Shown here piece by piece: positions 33,373 through 42,547 of a stretch of DNA of 64,000 nt. The first letter of the stretch is position 1. The number at the start of each line of letters is the position of its first letter. The DNA lies in contig NZ_LT897781.1 of assembly GCF_900188315.1 (NCBI RefSeq), positions 1,488,001 to 1,552,000 on the forward strand. The letters are read 5' to 3'. Below the pieces are notes generated by a model. That model had not been told where the DNA came from. It worked only from the letters and a program-made list of their open reading frames with translations, and ran no database searches. Source of the stretch: Marinobacter sp. es.042. Its GTDB lineage: Bacteria; Pseudomonadota; Gammaproteobacteria; Pseudomonadales; Oleiphilaceae. The position numbers were made by a program, and so were the translations under genes.

Positions 33373-34371
33373 ATGCAACGCTTTTCATATTGGCTTTCCG
33401 CACTGCTGCTCCTGGTGACCCCGCCAAGCCACTCAGAGACGGCCGACTGGCAAACAGAGGTGTCCAGAGAAGCTGCAAACCTTGAGCGCCTTCACTCCTT
33501 GATTGTTGTCCATGAGGGCCAGGAAGTTCTGGCATTGGATTTGAAGAGTGCCGGGCTCGACACGCCAACCAACATCAAATCTCTCTCCAAGACAGTACTC
33601 GCCGCGCTGGTGGGTATCGGCATCGAAAAAGGTGTGTTCGAGGGAACCAATCAACCGGTTGTTGAAACGCTCGGTGACCGCATACCCGCCTCCGCCACCG
33701 AGGGCGTAGACCGGATAACTCTGGGGCACCTGCTGTCTTTGCAGGCCGGGTTGCAGCGGACATCTGGCCGTTACTATGGCCCATGGGTGAACAGCGATAA
33801 CTGGGTGCACCATGTGCTTACCCGGCCGTTCGTGGATGAGCCAGGCGGTCGCATGCTCTACTCTACCGGCAGCAGCCACCTGCTCTCGGCGGCGCTCACC
33901 GAAAGCGCCGGGCGCAGCACGCTCGCCCTGGCCCGGGAATGGTTGGGCGAGCCTCTGAATATAACCATTCCTGCCTGGGGCCGGGATCCCCAGGGGATTT
34001 ATTTTGGTGGCAATAATATGGCTCTTTCGCCAAGGGACCTGGCCAAAATCGGCGAGCTTTATCGCAATGAAGGCCGCCTTGGTGATCGGCGCCTGTTTCC
34101 GGAAAACTGGGTGCGGGAGTCCTGGATTGGACGCGGAAGGTCCGCCTACACAGATGATCCCTATGGCTACGGCTGGTTCCAGCAGCCGCTCGCCGGCGAA
34201 ATGGGGTATTACGGGCGTGGGTACGGAGGCCAGGTACTGTATGTGATGCCCGCTCGCAAACTGACCGTGGTGATGACCTCTGACCCTACCCCACCCTCGC
34301 CGGGTTCAGCCTTTTTGCGCCGCCAGTTCCAGTTAATTGAGGAGCACATAATTCCTGCCGTGGATAACTGA
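33373..34371 (+). CDS. Serine hydrolase (beta-lactamase/class C family)
   Basis: This secreted penicillin-binding-protein-like hydrolase has a signal peptide (MQRFSYWLSALLLLVTPPSHS), the nucleophile motif SLSK (S-x-x-K) within IKSLSKTVLAALVG, a Tyr motif YSTGSSHLLSAAL and the third-motif region GRGYGGQVLYV in place of KTG. Its substrate (peptidoglycan, ester or lactam) is not determined. I use the ATG at 33373 (332 residues) because the signal peptide starts there; an in-frame ATG at 33322 would add 17 residues. Confidence 0.82.
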   Translation: MQRFSYWLSALLLLVTPPSHSETADWQTEVSREAANLERLHSLIVVHEGQEVLALDLKSAGLDTPTNIKSLSKTVLAALVGIGIEKGVFEGTNQPVVETLGDRIPASATEGVDRITLGHLLSLQAGLQRTSGRYYGPWVNSDNWVHHVLTRPFVDEPGGRMLYSTGSSHLLSAALTESAGRSTLALAREWLGEPLNITIPAWGRDPQGIYFGGNNMALSPRDLAKIGELYRNEGRLGDRRLFPENWVRESWIGRGRSAYTDDPYGYGWFQQPLAGEMGYYGRGYGGQVLYVMPARKLTVVMTSDPTPPSPGSAFLRRQFQLIEEHIIPAVDN

Positions 34372-34432
34372 AGCGGCCGTCACGCATAAGTTTCCTCAAC
34401 TGTAATCACTGGTGGCGAACACCAAGGAGGAA

Positions 34433-34492
34433 ATGAACAGGATCGCAATTACACTATTGTCAGCTCTGTTGATCACGCCAGTAGCAGCGTAA
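34433..34492 (+). pseudogene. Signal-peptide-only ORF, remnant of a secreted protein gene
   Basis: AAGGAGG precedes an ATG that encodes MNRIAITLLSALLITPVAA, a convincing signal peptide, followed at once by TAA. Continuing in the other frames to 34605 gives no recognisable protein. The likely reading is a gene whose mature part has been deleted, leaving ribosome site and signal sequence. A functional 19-residue peptide is possible but less likely. The remaining 234-base gap (34372-34605) contains nothing else I can identify. Confidence 0.55.
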
Positions 34493-34605
34493 GTCACCGC
34501 ATTGAACGGAATGGCCAGTGCAGAGTTGCATTTCAGTCAATCCCCTGGGCGTTCGATCATGGTACTGTGAGCGCAAATAATCTGAACGAATCCAGGGGAT
34601 AGCTG

Positions 34606-35352
34606 ATGCGAAAGAACATTCTGATTACCGGTGCCAGCACCGGTCTCGGGGAAGGCATGGCTCGCGAATGGGCGGCCAAAGGCTGTAATCTGGCGCTCTG
34701 TGCGCGCCGGGCAGACAAGCTGGAAGCTCTCCAGCGGGAATTGCAGCAGGCTCATCCGGATATCCGGGTACTGGTCCGAGGCCTTGATGTCTGCGATTAC
34801 GATCAGGTGTTCGAAGTGTTCCGGGGCTTCCGGGATGAGCTCGGTAGTCTTGATCGGGTGGTGGTTAACGCAGGTATTGGCAGCTCACAGCCCATCGGCC
34901 GTGGACATTTTGCCGCCAACCGCCACACCGCCGAGACCAACTTCATCGCTGCTATTGCCCAGAGTGAGGCGGCCATGGAGATCTTCCTCGAGCAGAACAG
35001 CGGTCACCTGGTGTTAATGTCGTCTGTCAGTGGTGTTCGCGGCTTCCGTGGTCCACTGAACGTATACGCTGCCACCAAGGCCGCCGTAGCCTCTCTGGCG
35101 GAAGGCCTGCAACTGGATACAAAGGGCAAGCCCATTAACGTCAGCAACATCATGCCGGGCTACATTCTCACCGATATTAACCGCGATACGAAAAATGCCC
35201 CCTTCCGGGTGGATCTGGAAACCGGCGTGAAGGCCCTCGTAAAAGCCATTGAATCCGAGAAACGCCGGGCCTACGTGCCCTGGTGGCCATGGACGCCGCT
35301 GAGCTACGTGATCAAATCCCTTCCCTTTGGATTATTTGCCAGAGCAATGTAA
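34606..35352 (+). CDS. Short-chain dehydrogenase/reductase
   Basis: A classical SDR of 248 residues: the cofactor loop TGASTGLGEG at residues 8-17 with the Arg-rich follow-up ARRADKLEAL suggests NADP(H). NAG is at 88-90, a Ser near 140, and the active-site pair Tyr154/Lys158 in NVYAATKAA. The C-terminus is hydrophobic (YVIKSLPFGLFARAM), perhaps membrane-associated. The substrate is unknown. A small membrane-anchored protein gene follows 19 bases later. Confidence 0.9.
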   Translation: MRKNILITGASTGLGEGMAREWAAKGCNLALCARRADKLEALQRELQQAHPDIRVLVRGLDVCDYDQVFEVFRGFRDELGSLDRVVVNAGIGSSQPIGRGHFAANRHTAETNFIAAIAQSEAAMEIFLEQNSGHLVLMSSVSGVRGFRGPLNVYAATKAAVASLAEGLQLDTKGKPINVSNIMPGYILTDINRDTKNAPFRVDLETGVKALVKAIESEKRRAYVPWWPWTPLSYVIKSLPFGLFARAM

Positions 35353-35371
35353 GCAGCTTGGAATCTTCAGA

Positions 35372-35764
35372 ATGAACAAATCCTTTGCCCTGGCAGCGTT
35401 GATTGCTGTTCTGCTGGGGTTCCTCGGCTTTCAATACTACATCACCTCGGTACCCGATCTGGTTGAGCCCATTACCGTGGAGGAACCCCGATTCATCGAG
35501 CAAGATAAATCGCTTCTGTTAACGCTACGGGGTGGCGAGGGCCGCCAGTTCACCGTGGGCCTGCGCGGAGACATCGCCAACGATCCGGAACAAACCGCTT
35601 TGTTCTTTATTAGCAATCCGGATCTGGTGCCCTATGTGTACTGGCCGGGTCTTCGGAGCAACGACGAAAAACGGGTACTGGAGCTGCTGGAAGATATGGT
35701 TGAAAAACAAAAGCAGGAGGAAGCGGTCAGGCAGATTTATGAGGTGCTGAAGAACCGGAACTGA
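35372..35764 (+). CDS. Small membrane-anchored hypothetical protein
   Basis: A 130-residue protein with one N-terminal hydrophobic helix (ALAALIAVLLGFLGFQYYI) and a soluble part ending in an acidic/basic helix (EKRVLELLEDMVEKQKQEEA). It was not recognised. ATG at 35372 is preferred to an in-frame TTG at 35327 that overlaps the SDR gene. Probably co-transcribed with the SDR. Confidence 0.7.
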   Translation: MNKSFALAALIAVLLGFLGFQYYITSVPDLVEPITVEEPRFIEQDKSLLLTLRGGEGRQFTVGLRGDIANDPEQTALFFISNPDLVPYVYWPGLRSNDEKRVLELLEDMVEKQKQEEAVRQIYEVLKNRN

Positions 35765-35831
35765 AGCCACCGGAGTCTGGGCGGGCTGGAAAAATGGCTG
35801 GGAAAGCGGGTCCAAGAACTCCCCCAGCCAG

Positions 35832-35847
35832 CGCCACGATTGTGGCG
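35832..35847. terminator. Small symmetrical hairpin between convergent genes
   Basis: CGCCAC-GATT-GTGGCG, a six-base perfect stem, lies between the hypothetical gene (ending 35764) and the amino acid importer operon (ending 35853 on the minus strand). On the plus strand ACTTTCT follows. It may act for both directions, weakly. Confidence 0.4.
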
Positions 35848-35852
35848 ACTTT

Positions 35853-36575
35853 CTAGCGCACTTTTGAAAGGAACTTCTGGGTGAGCGGGTTTTGCGGATC
35901 GGTAATCACCTGGCGCGCTTCACCGATCTCTGCGATCACGCCCTCGTGGAAGTATGCCACCCGATCAGAGACATCCCGTGCGAATCCCATTTCGTGGGTC
36001 ACACAGATCATGGTCATCCCCTCTTCTGCCAACAGGCGCAGGGTATCCAGTACCTCGCCGACCAGCTCCGGGTCGAGCGCCGAGGTCACTTCGTCAAGCA
36101 ACATGTAGTCAGGCTTCATGGCCAGAGCACGGGCAATCGCCAAACGCTGCTGCTGGCCGCCGGACATTTTCGTGGGGTAGACATCGAATTTGTCACCCAA
36201 GCCAACATGTTCAAGCTCCTTCTTGGCGATCTCCATCGCCTCTTCCTTGCTCATTTTCTTGACGATTCTGGGTGCGAGCGCGGCGTTCTCCAACACAGTC
36301 ATGTGCGGGAAAGAGTTCCACTGCTGGAAAACCATGCCCAGTTTCTGGCGCAACTTGTCCTTGTTGGTCGCCTTGGCATGGACATCCACGTCGTCAACCA
36401 GGATCTTGCCCTTGTTGATAGGCTCAATGGCATTGATGCAATACAGGAGAGTCGACTTACCACTGCCGGAGCCTCCGATAACGCTCACGACCTCGCCTTT
36501 TTGGACATCCAGGCTGACGCCTTTCAGTACTTCAAGATCGCCAAAGGATTTATGGACATTCTGTACGCTGATCAT
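35853..36575 (-). CDS. Polar amino acid ABC importer ATP-binding protein (GlnQ-like)
   Basis: The 240-residue ATPase belongs to the polar amino acid transporter family. It shows MISVQNVHKSFGDLEVLKGV, Walker A GGSGSGKST, the Q-loop VFQQWNSFPHMTVLENAALA, signature LSGGQ-type MSGGQQQRLAIARALAM and Walker B MLLDEVTSALDPELVGEVL. It is the last gene of a four-gene operon (binding protein, two permeases, ATPase) and overlaps the preceding permease by four bases. Confidence 0.94.
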   Translation of the reverse strand: MISVQNVHKSFGDLEVLKGVSLDVQKGEVVSVIGGSGSGKSTLLYCINAIEPINKGKILVDDVDVHAKATNKDKLRQKLGMVFQQWNSFPHMTVLENAALAPRIVKKMSKEEAMEIAKKELEHVGLGDKFDVYPTKMSGGQQQRLAIARALAMKPDYMLLDEVTSALDPELVGEVLDTLRLLAEEGMTMICVTHEMGFARDVSDRVAYFHEGVIAEIGEARQVITDPQNPLTQKFLSKVR

Positions 36576-37225
36576 ATTGCCATTTTCCTCTCAACATACC
36601 GGCCGTAGTGGGACAGCGGATACGAAATAATGAAGTAAAAGATACCAACACCTATCAGGATCTCGAGCGGTTGCTGGGTTCGTGAGATAAGTTGCTCCGA
36701 CGTTCGCAGCAGTTCCATGTAACCGATGACCGAGACCAGGGCCGAGTCCTTGATGACACTGAGTGCAACACCCAGCCACGAGGGGAACACAGCACGCAAA
36801 CCAATCGGTAACCGAATGTGGTAGATGGTTTGCCATTTGGTCATACCCAGTGAGCGCGCAGCGGTCTGCATTGAGGGGCTAACGCTCTCAAAGCCACTGC
36901 GGAATACCTCGCTCATAAAGGCCATGGTATACAGCGAAAGCACAATGGAGCCCGCAACAAACGGAGCCAATGGGTTACCCATCGCACCGACAAAGGTGGA
37001 GAACAGGATAAGCTGGATAATCAGGGGAACACTTCTGAGAATGTCCAGCACGCTGCCAAAAAGAACGTTGACGGCCCGGTTACTCTCGGCACGGAGAAAA
37101 CCGACGATCAAACCCAGAAGAGTACCCACCACAATGGCGACAACGGAGATGATGATGGTATTCCAGACGCCGGTCAGGATTAGACCGCTATCGCTCCAGG
37201 ACAGGGGTGTGAATAAGGAATTCAT
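36572..37225 (-). CDS. Polar amino acid ABC importer permease 2
   Basis: This 217-residue HisM/GlnP-type permease has about five helices and the EAA loop TAARSLGMTKWQTIYHIRLP. It starts with the last base of the preceding permease's stop codon region (overlap of one base) and overlaps the ATPase gene by four bases, so all three are tightly coupled. Confidence 0.93.
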   Translation of the reverse strand: MNSLFTPLSWSDSGLILTGVWNTIIISVVAIVVGTLLGLIVGFLRAESNRAVNVLFGSVLDILRSVPLIIQLILFSTFVGAMGNPLAPFVAGSIVLSLYTMAFMSEVFRSGFESVSPSMQTAARSLGMTKWQTIYHIRLPIGLRAVFPSWLGVALSVIKDSALVSVIGYMELLRTSEQLISRTQQPLEILIGVGIFYFIISYPLSHYGRYVERKMAI

Positions 37226-37890
37226 CAGATTTCCCCCTTGAAGAGTCTACGGGCAAGCAACGATGAACCGAACAACACCAGTTTGGTGATGATGAAGTAC
37301 ATAACCGCCGCCACAATGAAGAACTCCAGCGTTCTGAACGACAGTGACTGCAAACGCTGAGTCGTGCCAGAAAGCTCGCTCATGCCCACGAGAATGCCCA
37401 GAGAGCTCATCAGAATCGACCAGACAAACTGATTGGTCATCGGGTGATAGATGCGTCTCAGCATCTGCGGAAGGATGATATACCGGTAGCTCTGAATGCT
37501 GGTCATGCCCAGGGATTTGGAGGCGCTGTACTGGGTGCTCGGAATCGACTGGAACCCACCCCGGAAGGTCTCGGTGAGATAGCCTGCGTTGATGAAAACC
37601 AGTGCGCTCAGTACTGCCGCATAGGGACTGAGGTGTATACCAAACGCCCCAAGGCCGAAGTACGCCATATAAATTTGGAACAGGGCTGGCGTATTTCGGG
37701 CGATCTCCACCCAGACCGTAGCGACCTGGCTGAAAAACTTTGTGTTGTTCATTTTGGCGATCGCCAACAGTATTGCGATCACAACGCCCAGAAGCATGGC
37801 TAGAACGGAGACGTGCAGAGTAACGAAGGCACCGTTCAGCAGCTGGGGCATGTTCTGGAACACAACGTTCCAGTGAAATTCGTAGTCCAT
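37225..37890 (-). CDS. Polar amino acid ABC importer permease 1
   Basis: This 221-residue HisQ/GltJ-type permease has the family motif VEIARNTPALFQIYMAYFGL and EAA loop SASKSLGMTSIQSYRYIILP. It pairs with the second permease to form the heterodimeric channel. It is separated from the upstream binding protein gene by 153 bases containing a strong hairpin. Confidence 0.93.
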   Translation of the reverse strand: MDYEFHWNVVFQNMPQLLNGAFVTLHVSVLAMLLGVVIAILLAIAKMNNTKFFSQVATVWVEIARNTPALFQIYMAYFGLGAFGIHLSPYAAVLSALVFINAGYLTETFRGGFQSIPSTQYSASKSLGMTSIQSYRYIILPQMLRRIYHPMTNQFVWSILMSSLGILVGMSELSGTTQRLQSLSFRTLEFFIVAAVMYFIITKLVLFGSSLLARRLFKGEI

Positions 37891-38008
37891 ACCTTGGCCA
37901 TTTTATGAATGGTAGGAAACTCGACCAGAACCCGGTAAGAAGGGTCATGATCAGAATTTTAGGTCAGGACACCAGATGGTGAGCCCCCGACCCGTAAGCC
38001 AATGCAAT

Positions 38009-38033
38009 GACGGCCGCCTGTTTGGCGGCCGTC
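38009..38033 (-). terminator. Strong hairpin after the amino-acid-binding protein gene
   Basis: GACGGCCGCC and GGCGGCCGTC form a perfect ten-base stem with a five-base loop, ten bases past the binding-protein stop on the minus strand. No U-run follows, so it probably protects the upstream mRNA or attenuates the permease genes rather than ending all transcription. Confidence 0.6.
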
Positions 38034-38043
38034 GGCTCGGCGC

Positions 38044-38862
38044 TTACTTGTTGTCCCGGAGGGACTGAATCAGATCAGCCGGCGCATCGGTACCGAAGTG
38101 CTTGTTGTATGCTTCGTTCATGTTGCCGTCGCGAATCTGGCGTACCAGGAACAGGTTCAGGTAGTTGATCCAGGCAACCTCATCACGCTTGGCGATGATG
38201 CCCACAACGTCGTCGTAGTTGGGAACGTAGGGGCCCGCTTCAAAGTCTGCGAACTCTTCGCTACGCAGTTTGGTCGCGATGTTGGTGTTGGTAGAGATGA
38301 TTGCGTCGACCTTGCCCTGGTAAAGACCCAGGTACGCATCGTTCTCGGATTTGAAGGAGGTGTAGTTGTCCTTGCCCCAGCCCTGCTGCTCGGCATATGC
38401 GAGGTATTCGGTTTCGTAGGTGGTGCCGAGTGCCGCACCGACTTTCAGATCCTTCAGGTCGTCGAAGGATTCAATGTTCTTGTCCTCGTTGGCGATAACC
38501 TGGAATTTGAAAACGAAGTACGGGTAGGTGAAGCCGACGGTCTTGGCGCGCTCCAGTGTATCGGAGGTAGAACCGATAACCACATCAGTCTTGCCCGAAA
38601 TCAAGGATGGGATCCGCTCACCCCAGGTCAGGTTGAGAACATTGACGTCGACGCCGAGCGCTTCGCCCAGGTCGTTGCAGTAATCTACGTCAAAACCGGC
38701 AGCTTCGTTATTCTCGTCGAAGTAACCCATCGGTGGGAAATCCAGAACCACGCCACAGTTCAGAGTGCCACGTTGAATCACGGTGTCCAGCTGATCGGCT
38801 GTCGCGCTTACGGAGGTTACCGCAGCACAAGCGAATACAAGCGGTGCTAGTTTGCGAATCAT
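38044..38862 (-). CDS. Periplasmic polar amino acid-binding protein
   Basis: From the ATG at 38862 this is a 272-residue family 3 solute-binding protein with signal peptide (cleavage near VSATADQL). It contains VIQRGTLNCGVVLDFPPMGY, the family signature GFDVDYCNDLGEALGV and SLISGKTDVVIGSTSDTLER. The ligand (glutamate/aspartate, glutamine or other) is not readable. It heads the operon of permeases and ATPase downstream. An in-frame start at 38943 would place residues before the signal peptide and is less likely. Confidence 0.92.
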   Translation of the reverse strand: MIRKLAPLVFACAAVTSVSATADQLDTVIQRGTLNCGVVLDFPPMGYFDENNEAAGFDVDYCNDLGEALGVDVNVLNLTWGERIPSLISGKTDVVIGSTSDTLERAKTVGFTYPYFVFKFQVIANEDKNIESFDDLKDLKVGAALGTTYETEYLAYAEQQGWGKDNYTSFKSENDAYLGLYQGKVDAIISTNTNIATKLRSEEFADFEAGPYVPNYDDVVGIIAKRDEVAWINYLNLFLVRQIRDGNMNEAYNKHFGTDAPADLIQSLRDNK

Positions 38863-39171
38863 AGTTATTCTCTCTTTTTCTTTCGTGGGCGAAAAGTGTG
38901 TGTCCGTTATGCCTACACAACACGAGTTATGTGCAAAAAGCATACGTAAAAATACTACCGTAGATTATTTAGTGAAAATTTTTGAAATTTGCCATTTGGT
39001 AGGCAATTTTCCTTAATTTCCTCAATATAACCGGATTTTTTGAGCCTGCAACTCGTGATAGCGGCCAAAAAACGAACAAACAGTCATTTTTCATGTTCTT
39101 AGGTCTATGATTTAACTGATGTTTACACCTCCTTAATCAAAAAGACGAATTTATTACTATAGCAGGCCATT
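38863..39171. other. AT-rich intergenic region upstream of the amino acid importer operon, with an inverted repeat
   Basis: These 309 bases carry no gene. They are markedly AT-rich compared with the flanks. The clearest structure is an inverted repeat at 38985-39010, AAATTTGCC-N8-GGCAATTTT (eight of nine pairs), which could be an operator for the importer operon or for a regulator not in view. No convincing sigma70 promoter or terminator was fixed by eye. Confidence 0.4.
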
Positions 39172-41739
39172 TTAACGGTCTCTGAGCAACACCGCGGGGT
39201 TTAACCGCATTGCCCTGAGCGTGGGCAGTAATCCACCCAGCAGCGCCAGCGAACTGACACCTCCGGCAACCAGCGCCCCAATCCACCATAAATCGCCGGC
39301 CGGCAGCTTCAAGGCCAGGTCAGCTACAGGTAAAGCAATTAGCGCACCAAGCGCCGTCGCGAAAACCGTTGCCAGGAAGGTCAGCAAACCGGTTTCCAGC
39401 AGCATGGATTGGCGGATCGCTCCGTGACGGGCGCCAAGGCAGTGCAACAGGTTGGCCTCGTAAAGCTGCCGCCTGCGGCTGACACTGACCACGCTGGAAA
39501 GCACAAGCAGGCTGGCGAGAAGACTGACCGATGCCACAGCCGCCAGGCCCGCGGCTGCCTTGTTCAGCAGATCGCCTGCGGTTTCCAGCCAGTCAGCGGT
39601 GCGCAGCGTGATTACATTGGGTATGTTCTGTGCCAGCCATTGCTGGGATTTCCTTGCCGCCTCATCGCTTTGGTAGACCGCACCGACGTAAAGGCTGATC
39701 AAGTCGTCCAGTGCGCCTTGCTGCAATATGCCCTCGAACCAGAATCGGGTCTGCAGCCCTTTTTGCCGGTAAATTGCACGGATTTCGACGTCGATGCTCT
39801 TATCCTGTGCAGTAAAGGTGAGCTGGTCGCCCACCCCCAGTCCGAGCTGGTAGGCCTCCCGATCCTCCATGGCCATGTACGCGGGCTCCCCCTCGGGGGC
39901 CGGCGATTCCCACCAGTTGCCTTCCACCAGTTCCAGTGCTTCTGGATTTCCCGAGAGATAACTCAGCTTGTATTCATCTCCCATAGCTTCGCGCCGAGCT
40001 TCGGCATTATCAGCCAGAACCTCCGCAATCGGCTTCTGGTTAATAGTGTCCAGACGGGAACGGACCATAGGAAGTAACTCGACGCGGCTAGAGGCATCCA
40101 CCGCTTCCAGGCCGTTTTGCAGCGGTTCCATCTGGTCCGGGAACACTTCATAGAGGATTAGCGCCGGCGACTGTTCCGGTATGGTGGTTTCCAGTGCCCT
40201 CAGGAGCGTGGTAACCATCAACGTGCAGGCCACTACAAGCGTCAGTGCGGTGCCCAGTGACAGCAAGGTTGCCCGTAGCGGCGAATCCGGCCGGTGCAGA
40301 TTGGCCAGGGCCAACCGCCGGGCAAACCTGCGATCGGCAAAACCGCCGTTTTCCAGAGCCTTGGCACCACGGCGCAACCCCTTGATCAAACCCTCCAGGA
40401 GGCCCCAGAGCAGAGTAACCGCCAGCAGGAACAGAAAGCCCAGATGAGGCGATGGGAGCCAGAACAGGGTAGCGCCGATGTAGGCAGCCAGCAGTAGATA
40501 GCTGGCAATCCGCCAGCTGCGAGGCTCGTTGGGAGCGGCCTCGACCTGCCCCCGGAAAAGCCCGGCCGGCGCAGCAGCGAGGGCTCGAGCGAGTGCCGGC
40601 AGTGCAAACACGTAAGCAGTGAGAACCGCGAACAGCCAGCTCAGTAGCAAGGGAACCAACCACAAGGACAACCAGCCGCCGGCCCCATCGGGCCCCGCCA
40701 AAGCAAAGGCATCGCCCGCCAGGCTGATCGCCAGGGCGGAAAGCCCCAGCCCGATACCACCGCCAACAAGCCCCGCAAGGCTGCCCAGTACACCGATCTG
40801 CAGCAGGTATATGCCGACAAGTGGTTTGCGACGCAGGCCAAGTGTTTGCAGGGTGGCAATCGTGCCCAGCTTTTCATCGAGGTAGGCGTGGATACTGTTG
40901 GCAACGCCGAGGCCACCGATGAACAATGTAGTGAAAGCGATAAGGATGAGCGCTGTGGCAATCTGGTCCAGCCGCTCGGAAATCCGTTCGCTGCGCTCGG
41001 CAAAAGTAGTGATTTCCCAACGCGCATCCGGGAATGCCTGCTCGAATTCCTCAAGCCAGGTGTCGAGATTCTGCTCGGTCTGCACCCGGTATTCGTAATC
41101 CACGCGGCTACCCGGGCGAATCAATCCGGTTGCCTCTACGGCCTGCTCAGAAATCATGATCGGCAGACCTCGCCAATTGGCGTTCAGGCTCCGATCCGGT
41201 TGCTTCTCAATAAGGCCGCTGATTCGGAAGGTGGCGGCGCCTATCTCAATCTGGTCACCCACCGACTGGCCCAGGCGTTCTGCCAGCAAAGGATCGATGA
41301 TAGCGCCCCACTGCCCTTCCTTCTGGTCTGTAAGCGCAAACAGCGGTTCATCCGGCGTTAGCTCCAGCTCGCCGTAAAGGGGATAGAGAGCATCCGGAAC
41401 CAGTATCTCCGCCCGGAAAAAGCCGTCGCCGCCGCTTCCGCTGACGATGGTATCGAATTCCCGAACCAGTGAAATTTTGCCGGTAGCCCGAATCCATTCG
41501 AGCGCATCATCAGGCAGCGGCTCGCTGGTATCCAGCTCCACATCGCCACCGAGCAGCGCGCGGGTATCCGCCAGCAAGCTTTGCTCGATCACCCTGTAGA
41601 GGCTGGCTGTCGCAGCCACAAGGGTAACGCCGAGAATCAGGCAGGCCAGGAAAATCTTCAACGCAGAGATACGTGACCGCAGGTCGGTGATCGCGAATCG
41701 GAGCATCCAGAGCGGGTTTGTGGAGCGTTCAGGAGGCAT
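39172..41739 (-). CDS. FtsX-family ABC permease (YbbP-like)
   Basis: This 855-residue inner-membrane protein belongs to the MacB/FtsX superfamily of non-transporting or extracting ABC permeases: N-terminal helix, large periplasmic domain, helices, second periplasmic domain and final helices, about ten membrane segments in all. The ending (GGLLPTLRAMRLNPAVLLRD) is diagnostic for the family. Paired with the LolD-type ATPase directly upstream (11-base overlap), like E. coli YbbA-YbbP. ATG at 41739 was chosen over in-frame 41787 because the longer form reaches far into the ATPase gene. Confidence 0.88.
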   Translation of the reverse strand: MPPERSTNPLWMLRFAITDLRSRISALKIFLACLILGVTLVAATASLYRVIEQSLLADTRALLGGDVELDTSEPLPDDALEWIRATGKISLVREFDTIVSGSGGDGFFRAEILVPDALYPLYGELELTPDEPLFALTDQKEGQWGAIIDPLLAERLGQSVGDQIEIGAATFRISGLIEKQPDRSLNANWRGLPIMISEQAVEATGLIRPGSRVDYEYRVQTEQNLDTWLEEFEQAFPDARWEITTFAERSERISERLDQIATALILIAFTTLFIGGLGVANSIHAYLDEKLGTIATLQTLGLRRKPLVGIYLLQIGVLGSLAGLVGGGIGLGLSALAISLAGDAFALAGPDGAGGWLSLWLVPLLLSWLFAVLTAYVFALPALARALAAAPAGLFRGQVEAAPNEPRSWRIASYLLLAAYIGATLFWLPSPHLGFLFLLAVTLLWGLLEGLIKGLRRGAKALENGGFADRRFARRLALANLHRPDSPLRATLLSLGTALTLVVACTLMVTTLLRALETTIPEQSPALILYEVFPDQMEPLQNGLEAVDASSRVELLPMVRSRLDTINQKPIAEVLADNAEARREAMGDEYKLSYLSGNPEALELVEGNWWESPAPEGEPAYMAMEDREAYQLGLGVGDQLTFTAQDKSIDVEIRAIYRQKGLQTRFWFEGILQQGALDDLISLYVGAVYQSDEAARKSQQWLAQNIPNVITLRTADWLETAGDLLNKAAAGLAAVASVSLLASLLVLSSVVSVSRRRQLYEANLLHCLGARHGAIRQSMLLETGLLTFLATVFATALGALIALPVADLALKLPAGDLWWIGALVAGGVSSLALLGGLLPTLRAMRLNPAVLLRDR

Positions 41740-42400
41740 AGAGACGCCCACCGTCCATCCGCACCCTGTGCTGGCAACGCTCGGCAACGCGCTCGTCGTG
41801 GGTCACCAGTACCAGCGTGGATTTGCTGTCCTTGTGCAAGTCGAACAGCAGGGAGAGCACTTTCTCACCGGTTTCATGGTCCAGATTCCCTGTGGGCTCA
41901 TCCCCCAGCAACAGGCTTGGCTGGTGAACCAAAGCCCGAGCGATCGCTACCCGTTGCTGCTCGCCGCCAGAGAGCTGCCCCGGGTAGTGCTGCAGCCGAT
42001 GGCTGAGACCAACTGCCTCCAACATGGCGAGAGCTCGTTCCCGCGGCCTGGCCTCGCCGGCAATCTCAAGCGGCAGACTCACGTTTCCCAGGGCTGTGAG
42101 GCCAGGCAGCAGGTGAAAGGACTGGAAAATAATGCCAAGGTGCTTACTTCGCCAGTCGGCCAGAGCATCGGCGTCCATGTCGCCCAGACGTTGATCGCCG
42201 ACCAGAATTTCACCACTGGTCGGTCGCTGCAGGCCGGAAAGCAACAAAAGCAGGGACGTTTTCCCGCTGCCAGAGGGGCCTGTGATTGCCAGTGTTTCTC
42301 CCGGGGGCACCATGAGGGAGGCATTTTTGAGTACGGCGACCTTGCCGGACTCTGTGGGGTACTCGAGAAAAATGTCGGTCATTTCAACACTGGTGGACAC
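41729..42400 (-). CDS. LolD/YbbA-type ABC ATPase
   Basis: A GTG start at 42400 is indicated by GAGGAG five bases upstream and gives a 223-residue protein, the usual size for YbbA/LolD. Longer forms from ATG 42526 add residues that do not look conserved. Motifs: Walker A GPSGSGKTS, Q-loop IIFQSFHLLPGLTALGNVSL, signature LSGGEQQRVAIARALVHQPS and Walker B LLLGDEPTGNLD. It should power the FtsX-type permease encoded just downstream. Confidence 0.9.
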   Translation of the reverse strand: MSTSVEMTDIFLEYPTESGKVAVLKNASLMVPPGETLAITGPSGSGKTSLLLLLSGLQRPTSGEILVGDQRLGDMDADALADWRSKHLGIIFQSFHLLPGLTALGNVSLPLEIAGEARPRERALAMLEAVGLSHRLQHYPGQLSGGEQQRVAIARALVHQPSLLLGDEPTGNLDHETGEKVLSLLFDLHKDSKSTLVLVTHDERVAERCQHRVRMDGGRLYAS

Positions 42401-42547
42401 TGGCGCTCCTCTGGTTTGATGAATTTCCTGCTCTGTTGCGTACTGGTAAATGATCGGCATCCGCATAAAGTTTAGAGTACGAACCCTTTTTAAGAGTGGC
42501 GCACTCACGTTTTTTGGCGCCTCCACGAAAAAACAGGAGTCCTGACC

